Shown piece by piece: positions 1-6,735 of a DNA stretch of 31,144 nt. The notes beneath the pieces were generated by a model, which had not been told where the DNA came from, searched no databases, and saw only the letters and a list, made by a program, of their open reading frames with translations. The translations under genes and the position numbers were made by a program. The DNA is from a virus, in the IMG/VR virus record IMGVR_UViG_3300042691_027321, positions 1 through 31,144 of that record; one strand, given 5' to 3'. The stretch's first letter is position 1; every line of letters begins with the position of its first letter.

Positions 1-373
1 GCGCGGCGACCGCTTCCTTGCCGCCCTCCTCCGCGCCCACGAGCGCCTTCTGCATCCGCGCGACGGCGCCAGAGACGCCCTCGAGCGAGCCGCCCGAGAG
101 CGTCGCCGCGAACTGCAGCCGCTGCAGGGCGTCGACCGACATGCCGGTCTTGACCGCGGTGTCGTTCAGCGCGCCGGCGGCCTGCATCGCTTGGGTGACG
201 ACCGCCGCCATCGAGAACGTGGCGACGATGCCGCCCAAGTTCTTGAACGCACCGGACAGCGCGGAGACTCCGCTGTCGGTCTTCTTCAGCTCGCCCTTCA
301 CGCGGTCGAGCTCGGAGCGCATCTGCGCCGAGTCCGCCGCCATCCGAACGACGAGTGTGCCGATGTCAGCCAT
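1..373 (-). CDS. Tail tape measure protein, N-terminal part (runs off window start)
   Basis: This is the first 124 codons of a gene that continues past position 1. The protein would set tail length and later help DNA entry. The N-terminus reads MADIGTLVVRMAADSAQMR, the typical opening of phage tape measure proteins, followed by an amphipathic helical stretch rich in Ala, Lys and Glu and by segments (TGMSVDALQRLQFAATLSG) common in this family. The ATG at 373 is preceded by GGAG with a 6-base gap and overlaps the end of the tail chaperone T frame by 8 bases. Its place directly after the G/T chaperone pair is the conserved siphovirus order. Identity is secure; total length cannot be judged here. 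Confidence 0.93.
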   Translation of the reverse strand, partial: MADIGTLVVRMAADSAQMRSELDRVKGELKKTDSGVSALSGAFKNLGGIVATFSMAAVVTQAMQAAGALNDTAVKTGMSVDALQRLQFAATLSGGSLEGVSGAVARMQKALVGAEEGGKEAVAA

Positions 374-698
374 GATTCACTCCGCCAACCATCGCGGCGA
401 GGATGCGCCGCTGTTCTTCCACCGACTGGCCGCGCTCGGGCTCGGCCTTGCGCGCCGGGACAAAGTCCTCGACGCGCCAGCTCTTGCCGTTGCGCTTCGG
501 CCCGGCAGCGTTCGCCACCGTCGAGGCCACCATGCCCATCCGCCAGTTCTCCACCTCGAAGCCGAAAGGCTCAAGCTGGAAGAACGCGCCCCAGGTCGTG
601 AACTCGTCGGAGCTCATCCGCTCCTGCAGCTCACCGACCGGGATGCCGAACTGCGCCGCGAGCCGGAACCAGAGCAGCAGCTCCGGCTCGCGTGTCAG
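366..698 (-). CDS. Tail assembly chaperone T-like segment, made as a G-T frameshift fusion
   Basis: This 110-codon frame has no convincing start of its own at its 5' end and joins the upstream chaperone gene through a -1 frameshift at 698-704, giving a predicted 225-residue fusion. It contains a DUF4035/lambda gpT-like pattern: MSSDEFTTWGAFFQLEPFG, then a variable linker and VASTVANAAG, ending in a basic and acidic tail. In lambda, gpG and gpGT coat the tape measure during tail assembly and are absent from the virion; the same role is inferred here. The open frame extends upstream to 851 but that part is only the out-of-frame reading of gpG. Its stop overlaps the tape measure start. Confidence 0.85.
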   Translation of the reverse strand: MTREPELLLWFRLAAQFGIPVGELQERMSSDEFTTWGAFFQLEPFGFEVENWRMGMVASTVANAAGPKRNGKSWRVEDFVPARKAEPERGQSVEEQRRILAAMVGGVNHG

Positions 699-1042
699 TT
701 TTTTTCGGCGGCCTCGTCGGCACCCTTGCCGAGCCCGGACGCCTCGATCACCGCCTTGGCGATCGCGGAGACCGAGGCCCCGTCGAGCGCCGCCACGTCG
801 TCGACCGCGTCGAACAGGCGCACGCCGTCGGCGTCGCAGAGCCCCATCCAAGCGACCCGGTGGTCGGAGACCGGCTCGCCGCCAGCCTCAGCCTCGGCCG
901 CCCACTTCTGCAGCTGGACGCGCTCGGCGCCAGAGAGGCCCCGGACGAAAAGATCGACGCCGGCCACGGTGATCGGACGGACCGATGCCTTGGCAAGCGT
1001 CGAGCTGATCTGTGCCCGCAGGAGATCCCGGGACGCCGGCAT
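695..1042 (-). CDS. Tail assembly chaperone (lambda gpG-like)
   Basis: A 115-residue acidic-helical protein (starts MPASRDLLRAQISSTL, has VAGVDLFVRGLSGAERVQL) lying between the major tail protein and the tape measure, as tail chaperones do. The pattern of a short beta-rich N-terminus (RPITVAGVDLFV) followed by helices fits the phage tail assembly chaperone families. The ATG at 1042 overlaps the stop of the major tail gene by one base (TAATG). The gene ends in GCC GAA AAA AAC TGA, so the slippery heptamer sits directly before its stop. Most ribosomes should stop here and make gpG; a minority should shift and make the longer G-T product. Confidence 0.88.
   Translation of the reverse strand: MPASRDLLRAQISSTLAKASVRPITVAGVDLFVRGLSGAERVQLQKWAAEAEAGGEPVSDHRVAWMGLCDADGVRLFDAVDDVAALDGASVSAIAKAVIEASGLGKGADEAAEKN
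698..704 (-). other. Programmed -1 frameshift site (A AAA AAC)
   Basis: On the minus strand the zero-frame codons are GAA AAA AAC TGA, so A AAA AAC is a perfect X XXY YYZ slippery heptamer placed one codon before the stop. Slipping back one base continues with CTG ACA CGC GAG into the T-like frame, which stays open to 366. The family context (lambda G/GT) makes function likely. Confidence 0.88.
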
Positions 1043-1467
1043 TACGGGGTTACCGTCGGCAGCGCGGTCAGCTCGAGCGTGGCGTTGACCACGATCTCGC
1101 CGCCCTCAGCCGTGAGGCTGTCGATCTCGAACTTCGTGAAGAAGCCGCGGACCTGCACCTGGTACGCGCCCGGGTCGGGGAGCGTGATGCGGTAATTGTG
1201 CTGCGTGCCGGCGAGCAGCCGGGTGCGCATGGCCTCGTGGGTGGTGTCGGCCGGGTCCCAGAGGAGCTTGAGCTCGACGTTCTGCGGGTCGTGCGTGCCG
1301 ACCATGCGCTCGGGGTAGCTCGAGCCGAGGACGTAGGCGTCCACGACCTTGCGGGCGTATCCCGACCACTTGACCTCCTGAACCTGCGCGACCGCGGCGA
1401 ACACCTCGGTCGGGGTCGCGCCGTCGCCGGCCGAGAACACCGTGCCGGTGGAAATGTATGCGGGCAT
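1042..1467 (-). CDS. Major tail tube protein
   Basis: A 141-residue beta-rich protein (MPAYISTGTVFSAGDG...) with the opening typical of siphovirus tail tube proteins: a short N-terminus, then a segment linking to EVKWSGYARKVVDAY. It contains YRITLPDPGAYQVQVRGFF and ends in a conserved-looking strand pair. Rings of this protein form the tail tube. Its place between the DUF3168 protein and the G/T chaperones supports the call. It is set apart from the upstream gene by its own intrinsic terminator and a leader with GGAG 8 bases before the ATG, which suggests separate control of a highly expressed gene. Confidence 0.87.
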   Translation of the reverse strand: MPAYISTGTVFSAGDGATPTEVFAAVAQVQEVKWSGYARKVVDAYVLGSSYPERMVGTHDPQNVELKLLWDPADTTHEAMRTRLLAGTQHNYRITLPDPGAYQVQVRGFFTKFEIDSLTAEGGEIVVNATLELTALPTVTP

Positions 1468-1480
1468 CTTCTTTCTCCAG

Positions 1481-1503
1481 AAAAAAGCCGCCCGAAGGCG
1501 GCT
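1481..1503 (-). terminator. Intrinsic terminator upstream of major tail gene
   Basis: The minus strand reads a 7-bp stem AGCCGCC, a TTCG loop, GGCGGCT and then a T run (Ts at 1486-1481). The UUCG tetraloop closed by C-G is very stable. It lies between the DUF3168 gene and the major tail gene inside the late operon, so it would trim or attenuate transcription unless antiterminated. Confidence 0.85.
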
Positions 1504-1530
1504 GGGGTTGCTACGCGCCCGGGCGGGCGA

Positions 1531-1917
1531 TCAACGGAACACGAAGTCGAAGTCTTGCTGCACGACGCGGAGCGTCCGGTCGCCGTCAGCGTTGGCCTGC
1601 TCCTGCTGCTGCACGAGCGTCGCGCGCAGCACGGTCACGCCGGACACCGAGCCCGACCAGCCATCGAGGCCGGCGACGATGGCCGCGGCGACGGGCGCGA
1701 CCTGCGCCATCGTGTCGCCCACGGTCTCGATGCGAAGGGTCGCGCGCTGCAGAAGCGGCGCGTTGCCGAGCGTGCGCGCCATGCCGGCGCCTGCCGTGCG
1801 CGACACCGCGACCGCGGGCAGCTGCGGCTCCTGCACGATGACCTCGCGGTAGACCCGCTGGCCGGCACCCGTGGCGAGCGCCTTCACGCGCGCGATGATG
1901 GCGTTCTCGATGCTCAT
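1531..1917 (-). CDS. DUF3168 family tail completion/terminator protein
   Basis: A 128-residue protein (MSIENAIIARVKALATGAG) with the DUF3168 layout: an N-terminal helix, a strand around REVIVQEPQLPAVAVSRT, a central strand RATLRIETVGDT, and a C-terminal segment ending VQQDFDFVFR. Members of this family (HK97 gp12/lambda gpU type) cap the tail tube at its head-proximal end. It overlaps the preceding gp10-like gene by 4 bases (ATGA), so translation is probably coupled. Its neighbours (gp10-like before, major tail protein after) are those expected for this role. Confidence 0.85.
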   Translation of the reverse strand: MSIENAIIARVKALATGAGQRVYREVIVQEPQLPAVAVSRTAGAGMARTLGNAPLLQRATLRIETVGDTMAQVAPVAAAIVAGLDGWSGSVSGVTVLRATLVQQQEQANADGDRTLRVVQQDFDFVFR

Positions 1918-2435
1918 GGATCGACGAGCCTTTCGGTTGCGGTCGAGCGTTGGCGCGCGCGGCCGGCGATGCGGTCGAGCGCCTGCCCGAGGATGCGGCG
2001 GAACTCCGCCGGGATGCTGTTGCGGGTCGCGTCCCAGGCGGGGCCGAGGAACGGTCGAGCGCCTACCTTGCGCGCGGCGCGGCCCTTGGCCGTGAAACTG
2101 AACTCGACCAAGTGCCCGTAGAAGATGCCCTTCCGGCGGCGCTGGTAGTACAGGTTGTGCAGCGCAAGGCCGCGGCGGTCCTTCTTCTTCGGGCCGACCT
2201 GAACCTGCACCGTCTCGCCCGCCTTCGGGGTCACGGTCACGATCTTGATGGCCTGCGCAAGGCCGCCCGAGCGCGACGAGCGCTGAGCGTTCGCCACAGC
2301 CTGCCGCCGCAGCGGCAGCAGCGAGCGGCGCGTGGCGCGCAGCATCAGCTTCTTGCCGGCCACCGCGTCGAGCTCGAGCAGGCGGGCCTCGAGCTCGCGC
2401 AAGCCCTCGACCTTGATGTCCGAGACGACGGGCAT
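1914..2435 (-). CDS. HK97 gp10-like tail/neck protein
   Basis: A 173-residue basic protein starting MPVVSDIKVEGLRELEARLLELDA, the signature opening of the HK97 gp10 family, with LMLRATRRSLLPLRRQAV and the characteristic HLVEFSFTAKG and RPFLGPAWDATRN segments near the C-terminus. Members sit at the head-tail interface or the tail terminator region. It starts one base before the end of the head-closure gene (TGATG-type junction) and overlaps the next gene by 4 bases. The family call is secure; the exact structural position is inferred from the family. Confidence 0.87.
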   Translation of the reverse strand: MPVVSDIKVEGLRELEARLLELDAVAGKKLMLRATRRSLLPLRRQAVANAQRSSRSGGLAQAIKIVTVTPKAGETVQVQVGPKKKDRRGLALHNLYYQRRRKGIFYGHLVEFSFTAKGRAARKVGARPFLGPAWDATRNSIPAEFRRILGQALDRIAGRARQRSTATERLVDP

Positions 2436-2761
2436 CAGGTGAACCGCTCGAGCGTCATGATCTGCAGCTCGCGACCGCCAAGGTCCACGTCGACGATCTG
2501 CTTGATGTCAAAGAGCCGGGTGCCGAACCGGATGCGGTCCTTCGGCGTCAGGGTCACGCCCGGGATGCCGCGCATCACGATGCGCGTCGAGATGTCCGCC
2601 TGGACGTGCGAGGCGGCGAGGTACTCGCGCCCCGACAGCGGCTCGATGCCGGCCCACACGGTCGCAAGCGCCGTCCATGTCTGGACCTGGTCGCCATACG
2701 CGTCCGTGCCGTCCGTGGCGCGCTCGACGGTCACCCGGTGGCTGAGACGGCCAGCTCTCAT
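2435..2761 (-). CDS. Head closure/head-tail adaptor protein
   Basis: A 108-residue protein beginning MRAGRLSHRVTVERATDG, with the hallmark order of the SPP1 gp16-like head-tail joining family: GDQVQTWTALATVWAGIEPL, SGREYLAASHVQAD, TRIVMRG and DRIRFGTRLFDI. It would close the portal channel and form the docking surface for the tail. I chose the ATG at 2761 because it overlaps the stop of the connector gene (ATGA) and gives the normal family length; the frame stays open further upstream without coding signals. Confidence 0.88.
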   Translation of the reverse strand: MRAGRLSHRVTVERATDGTDAYGDQVQTWTALATVWAGIEPLSGREYLAASHVQADISTRIVMRGIPGVTLTPKDRIRFGTRLFDIKQIVDVDLGGRELQIMTLERFT

Positions 2762-3333
2762 AGGAGCGGCCTGTAGGGCCGCAGGAGCGCATCCACGGCC
2801 AGCGGCAGCTCGGTCACCATGTTGCCGACGTTGACGGCCTCGCGGTTCTCGTAGAAGTGCCCGACGAGCAGGCGCATCGCGTGCATCACGGGCTGCGGCA
2901 CGAGCTCGGGGCCGCCGTACCCGGCGACAAACTCGATCTCGACCGCGCCCAGCTTGTCGGCGACGCTCGGCCACTTGAAGCCGTCACGCGGCCGCAGCCG
3001 CGCAGGCTCAGAGCGCACGTCGGTCTCCCACTCCGAGCTCGACCAGGTCAAGAGCGACCCGGCGTCGTTGTAGTAGCGCACCGCCGCGACCGACTGGACC
3101 GGCGCGCGCGGGAGCTTGATGGGCTCGCCGATCGGGAAATCGTCGAGCGTCATGGTGAAGGTCTGGGTGCACAGCGCGAGCCCGCAGATGGACTCGATGT
3201 GCTGACGAGCGGCGAGGATGAAACCCGCGAGCGTGCCGTCATCGTCGAACGAGTCGACGCGCAGGTGAGCGCGCGCCTCGCTGAGCGAGAGCGGCTCCGC
3301 GGTGGGCGGGGTTGTCACCCGCAGGCCGTACAT
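2758..3333 (-). CDS. Head-tail connector protein (HK97 gp6-like)
   Basis: A 191-residue protein (MYGLRVTTPPTAEPLSLSEARAHLR...) with the gp6-like connector opening PLSLSEARAHLRVDS, the helix GFILAARQHIESICG and the beta segment IEFVAGYGG. This family forms a ring under the portal. The C-terminal part, HAMRLLVGHFYENREAV, is also typical. Start: an ATG at 3333 overlaps the previous stop as TGATG; a GTG one codon upstream (3336) is an alternative and changes only one residue. Followed by the head closure gene with a 4-base overlap. Confidence 0.9.
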   Translation of the reverse strand: MYGLRVTTPPTAEPLSLSEARAHLRVDSFDDDGTLAGFILAARQHIESICGLALCTQTFTMTLDDFPIGEPIKLPRAPVQSVAAVRYYNDAGSLLTWSSSEWETDVRSEPARLRPRDGFKWPSVADKLGAVEIEFVAGYGGPELVPQPVMHAMRLLVGHFYENREAVNVGNMVTELPLAVDALLRPYRPLL

Positions 3334-3536
3334 CACTTGTTCTCCGGCGCCGCCTTGCGGGCCTTGGTGGCCGGCTTGGGCGCGGCCTTCTCCGCATCAG
3401 CGGGGACCGCCCAGCCCTCGGCCACGGCGAGCTCGCCGCACTCAGGCAGGACGTCGACGGTCTCGCCCTCGGCGTACTGCACGACATTGGTGCCGCCGTA
3501 GGCGTAGGCGAAGGCCTTGGTCACTTTGATCTGCAT
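3333..3536 (-). CDS. Small head-region protein of unknown function
   Basis: A 67-residue protein (MQIKVTKAFAYAYGGTNVV). The first 45 residues look like a small beta barrel (alternating hydrophobics, EGETVDVLPECGELAVAEGWA), followed by a lysine/alanine-rich tail. Small proteins of this sort commonly lie between capsid and connector genes in HK97-like phages, but I do not recognise a named family. It follows a terminator after the capsid gene and has a GAAGAGG-type ribosome site before its ATG. A capsid-stabilising or connector-assisting role would be a guess. Confidence 0.72.
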   Translation of the reverse strand: MQIKVTKAFAYAYGGTNVVQYAEGETVDVLPECGELAVAEGWAVPADAEKAAPKPATKARKAAPENK

Positions 3537-3551
3537 GGAAACCTCTTCGCG

Positions 3552-3583
3552 AAAAGGAAAAGGGGCGGCCCGAAGGCCGCCCC
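3552..3583 (-). terminator. Intrinsic terminator after major capsid gene
   Basis: The minus strand reads GGGGCGGCC, a TTCG loop, GGCCGCCCC and TTTTCCTTTT. The 9-bp GC stem with the same UUCG loop as the terminator at 1481-1503 lies 39 bases past the capsid stop and before the next gene. It should make capsid mRNA end here, raising capsid relative to downstream genes. Confidence 0.85.
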
Positions 3584-3621
3584 CTTCCAGGATCGGAATA
3601 CTCCGATCAGGGTGGCGAGGA

Positions 3622-4830
3622 TCAGGTCGTGCCGAAGCGGATGACCTTGATCGCCTCGCTGTCCAGCAACATGCCGCCCACCCGCTTGGTGGTGTAGAAC
3701 GACACGTAGGGCTTGCTGCTGTACGGGTCGCGCAGCGTCGAGACGCCCACGCGATCCACGATGCAGTAGCCGGCCCGGAAGTTGCCGAACGCGATCGACA
3801 GCGAGTTCGCCGCCTTGGCCGGCATGTCCTCCGCCTCGTACACCGCGTAACCGAGCAGCGTGCTCGGCTGGCCGGCCGTCAGACCCGGCTGCCAGAGGTA
3901 CTGGCCCGTCGTGTCCTTGAGGCCGCGCAGCTCGCCGAGGATGGCCTTGTTGGTCATCCACGCCGCGCCGGCACGCAGGCCCGCCTTGAGGCGGTACACG
4001 GCGTTGATGAGCACGTCGGCCTTGTTCGCGGCCGCGAAGTCACCCGACACGCCCGTCGCGAGGTGCTCGAGGACGGCATCCGCACGCGCCCCGTCCGCGG
4101 TGGCCGCGGTCGAGTAGTTGAGGAAGCCGCGCGGCTGGTTGGTGCCGTTGCCCGAGATGAAGGCGGCGCCTTCGGCACGGGCGAACTCGGTCGCCACCGA
4201 CTGGGCGATCCACTGCTCGACGTTGAAGAACACGTCGTCCAGGGACTGCTGCGTCGCGCGCGGGTTGGCGAACACCTCGCCCATGAACGCCGAACGCTCG
4301 GCGAGCTGCGGGGTGTTGGTCTCCGGGCGCGCGGCGGTCTCACCGACCCAGCCGGACGTGGTGCCGCGGATGTCGATCAGGCGCTTGTAGTCGTTCGTCG
4401 ACACCTGCACCACGGTCGCCACCTGGCGAACGGGCGAGATGTCCACGAGCCGGGCCTGCACCTCGGCGGCGATCTCCTCGGGCAGCGCGAAGCCGCCGTC
4501 GGCGTTCACCGCCAGCTGGACCGCCTTGCGCTCGATGTCGCGCAGGCCGGTCTCGAGGCCCTTGCGCATGAAGGCGCCGAAGGCCTTCTTGTGCTCGGCC
4601 TTGTCCGGGTTGACGTCACCGCCGGCGCCGAGGGCGGCGCGGCCGGCCTTGGTCGCAGCGGCCTCGGCCGCGGCCTTGGCGGCCTCGGCAGCCTCGAGAG
4701 CGGCGTTCGCCTTCTCGAGGATCTCCTTGCGCTCGGACTCCGAGCGGCTCTTCGCGTCGCGATCGGCCGCCTGGAAGTCCGCCCAGGACTTGGCGAGGCC
4801 GTCGACGGCGCTCTTGATTTCGATGGTCAT
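3622..4830 (-). CDS. Major capsid protein, HK97 fold
   Basis: A 402-residue protein. Residues 1 to about 95 form an Ala/Glu/Lys-rich predicted coiled coil (DFQAADRDAKSRSESERKEI, then repeated AEAAKAAA), the delta domain that acts as an internal scaffold and is removed by the protease encoded just upstream. The rest matches the HK97 capsid pattern: NADGGFALPEEIAAEVQ, RPETNTPQLAERSAFMGEV, SFYTTKRVGG and LDSEAIKVIRFGTT at the end. I chose the ATG at 4830 because GGAG lies 8 bases upstream; a TTG at 4848 is the only in-frame alternative. Its order after protease and before the terminator at 3552-3583 fits a highly expressed structural gene. Confidence 0.95.
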   Translation of the reverse strand: MTIEIKSAVDGLAKSWADFQAADRDAKSRSESERKEILEKANAALEAAEAAKAAAEAAATKAGRAALGAGGDVNPDKAEHKKAFGAFMRKGLETGLRDIERKAVQLAVNADGGFALPEEIAAEVQARLVDISPVRQVATVVQVSTNDYKRLIDIRGTTSGWVGETAARPETNTPQLAERSAFMGEVFANPRATQQSLDDVFFNVEQWIAQSVATEFARAEGAAFISGNGTNQPRGFLNYSTAATADGARADAVLEHLATGVSGDFAAANKADVLINAVYRLKAGLRAGAAWMTNKAILGELRGLKDTTGQYLWQPGLTAGQPSTLLGYAVYEAEDMPAKAANSLSIAFGNFRAGYCIVDRVGVSTLRDPYSSKPYVSFYTTKRVGGMLLDSEAIKVIRFGTT

Positions 4831-4865
4831 GGTCTTGTCTCCTGACAAAGGGGGATGATTTCCGG

Positions 4866-5531
4866 TCAGCGGGCGAGTGCCGCGCTGGCCGCTTGGATCG
4901 CCATCAGCAGCTCGTCCGAGGCAGGCTCACCCTGCGTCTCATCCGAACCGGCGGCAGGCTCCCCCTGCGTCGCCTTGAACCCGTGCAGCGCGATGGCCGC
5001 CGCTGCACCTCGCGAGAACCCCTGCTCGCGCAGGAAGTTCTCGAAATCGCGTATGGTCTTGATGCCCTCGGCGCTCTTGGCCGAGGTGATCCGGGCGGCC
5101 TCGTTCGCCGGGAACGTGACCGGCGAGACCTCCCACAGGTCGAGCTCGAGCAGCGAGCGGATGCCGCTCTGCTCGTCGAAGCTCGACTTGACGGTGCTGT
5201 AGCCGATGGACAGGCCCGAGAGGGCGCCCATCTTGATGAGCTCGAGCGCCTCGCGCCCGCGCTGGGTGCCGAGCGCGAGCTGGCCCTTCACCACGAGCCC
5301 GCGCTTGTCCTCGCGGACTTCCGTCCAGACGCCGATGGGCTCGTCCGGGTTGTGCTGCCAGAGCATCGCCGGGGCGCGGTCGCCCTTCAGCGTCTGCGCG
5401 AACGCGCCCGCGACGACGATGTCGCCGTAGCTGTCGACGTTGCCGAAGACGGAGCCGTAGCCCTCGATGACGCCCTCGGCCGACGCCTTGATCTCTGCGG
5501 CCACCCGCAGGTGCTTCTTCTCGATTGACAT
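4866..5531 (-). CDS. Prohead protease (HK97 gp4/U35 type)
   Basis: A 221-residue serine protease that would cleave the capsid delta domain and itself during head maturation. Sequence markers: EGYGSVFGNVDSYGDIV near the N-terminus, the catalytic His in MLWQHN (about residue 60), the catalytic Ser in GALSGLSIGY (about 108), and WEVSPVTFPANEAA, the typical end of the catalytic domain. The C-terminal 60 residues are low complexity and may be trimmed. Start: ATG at 5531 has GAGG 8 bases upstream; a GTG at 5540 adds three residues and cannot be excluded. It begins 10 bases after the portal stop. Confidence 0.93.
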   Translation of the reverse strand: MSIEKKHLRVAAEIKASAEGVIEGYGSVFGNVDSYGDIVVAGAFAQTLKGDRAPAMLWQHNPDEPIGVWTEVREDKRGLVVKGQLALGTQRGREALELIKMGALSGLSIGYSTVKSSFDEQSGIRSLLELDLWEVSPVTFPANEAARITSAKSAEGIKTIRDFENFLREQGFSRGAAAAIALHGFKATQGEPAAGSDETQGEPASDELLMAIQAASAALAR

Positions 5532-5541
5532 CTCACTCACC

Positions 5542-6735
5542 TCACGGTTGCCCCTGCGCGGCCGGCGATCCGGCGGGCGCCATGTTGAGCGGCTGCAGGT
5601 ACACGTCGCCGCCGTTGATCGGGTTCATGTTCTCGAGCGACCGGATGTCGTTGGCCGACAACCAGCCGTTCGCCCGGCCGATCGCATAGGCGTCGTACCG
5701 GCTCTTGATGTCGCCGCGCAGCAGCCCCTCGACCGCGTGCTCTGGGAAGTAGAAGCCCGGCGCCGTGAAGAGCGCGCGCGAGAGCGCCTGCTCCCAGCGG
5801 ACGAGCCACGGGCGGATGCAGTGCGTCACGAAGTCGATCGCCTGGTGCTCAATGTTCCCGAACGTCGCGCGCTCGAGGTCGCCGATCATGTGCGGCGGGA
5901 CGCGGAAGATCCCGGCGATCTCCGACCGCTGGAACTTGCGCGTCTCGAGGAACTGGGCGTCATCGAAGGTCATCGCGATGGGCTCGACCTTGGCGCCCTG
6001 CTCGAGCACCACCGTGCGCCGCGCGTTGCGCGAGCCGCCGAAGGTCTCCTGCCACGAGTTCACGAACCGCTGCCGCGCCTCGGGCGAGAGCTGGCCCTGC
6101 AGCGTCACGGCAAGGCTCGGCGTCGCATCGTTCGCGTAGAACCGGCCGGCGTACTCCTGCGTCGAGAGCGCGACGCCCACGGTCTCGCGCGCGTCCTCGA
6201 GCACCGAGCGCCCGGTGATGCCGTCCGAAGACAGCCCGCGGATGTGCAGGATGTCCTCGGCCTCGAACTCCTGCGCCGCGCCGGCCGAGTTGCGCACCTC
6301 GTACACGAGGCTCATGTCCGGCCGCTGCTTCACCGTCACCCGGTCGGGGTGGATCGGGATCAGCTCGGACACCCGCGAAGGACCGATCCAGTTGATGTAC
6401 GCGTAGGCGTTGCCCCGCAGGCACAGGTGCGCCTGCATCATCTCGCGGAACTCCATCGCGGTCTGCCACGGATTCGGCGTGTCGTGCAGCAGGCGGTAGA
6501 GCGGATGCGTGTCCGCCCGAGCCTTCCCGCCGTTCTGGCGCTGGTAGATGTGCAGCGGCAGCGAGCCGACCGTCTCGGAGATCACGCGCACGCAGCCGTA
6601 GACCGCCGCGACCCGCATCGCCGACTCGGAGTTGACGACCGCGCCGGATGCACCCATGCGCGAACGCGCGATCTCGCGCGCGATGTCGTCGACCGTCACG
6701 GACTTGCGCCCGGTGAAGAAGTTCCACCATGCCAT
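5542..6735 (-). CDS. Portal protein, HK97 family
   Basis: A 397-residue protein forming the dodecameric ring through which DNA is packaged. It begins MAWWNFFTGRKSVTVDD and shows the family's marks: AVYGCVRVISETVGSLPLHIYQ, HPLYRLLHDTPNPWQTAMEF, LCLRGNAYAYI, IPIHPDRVTV, DILHIRGLSSDG, and FRVPPHMIGDLERATFGNIE near the channel region. The ATG at 6735 overlaps the terminase stop (TGATG); the same frame stays open to 7203 but the upstream part is only the shadow of terminase. Length is normal for the family. The C-terminus is proline and glutamine rich, likely flexible. Confidence 0.95.
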   Translation of the reverse strand: MAWWNFFTGRKSVTVDDIAREIARSRMGASGAVVNSESAMRVAAVYGCVRVISETVGSLPLHIYQRQNGGKARADTHPLYRLLHDTPNPWQTAMEFREMMQAHLCLRGNAYAYINWIGPSRVSELIPIHPDRVTVKQRPDMSLVYEVRNSAGAAQEFEAEDILHIRGLSSDGITGRSVLEDARETVGVALSTQEYAGRFYANDATPSLAVTLQGQLSPEARQRFVNSWQETFGGSRNARRTVVLEQGAKVEPIAMTFDDAQFLETRKFQRSEIAGIFRVPPHMIGDLERATFGNIEHQAIDFVTHCIRPWLVRWEQALSRALFTAPGFYFPEHAVEGLLRGDIKSRYDAYAIGRANGWLSANDIRSLENMNPINGGDVYLQPLNMAPAGSPAAQGQP

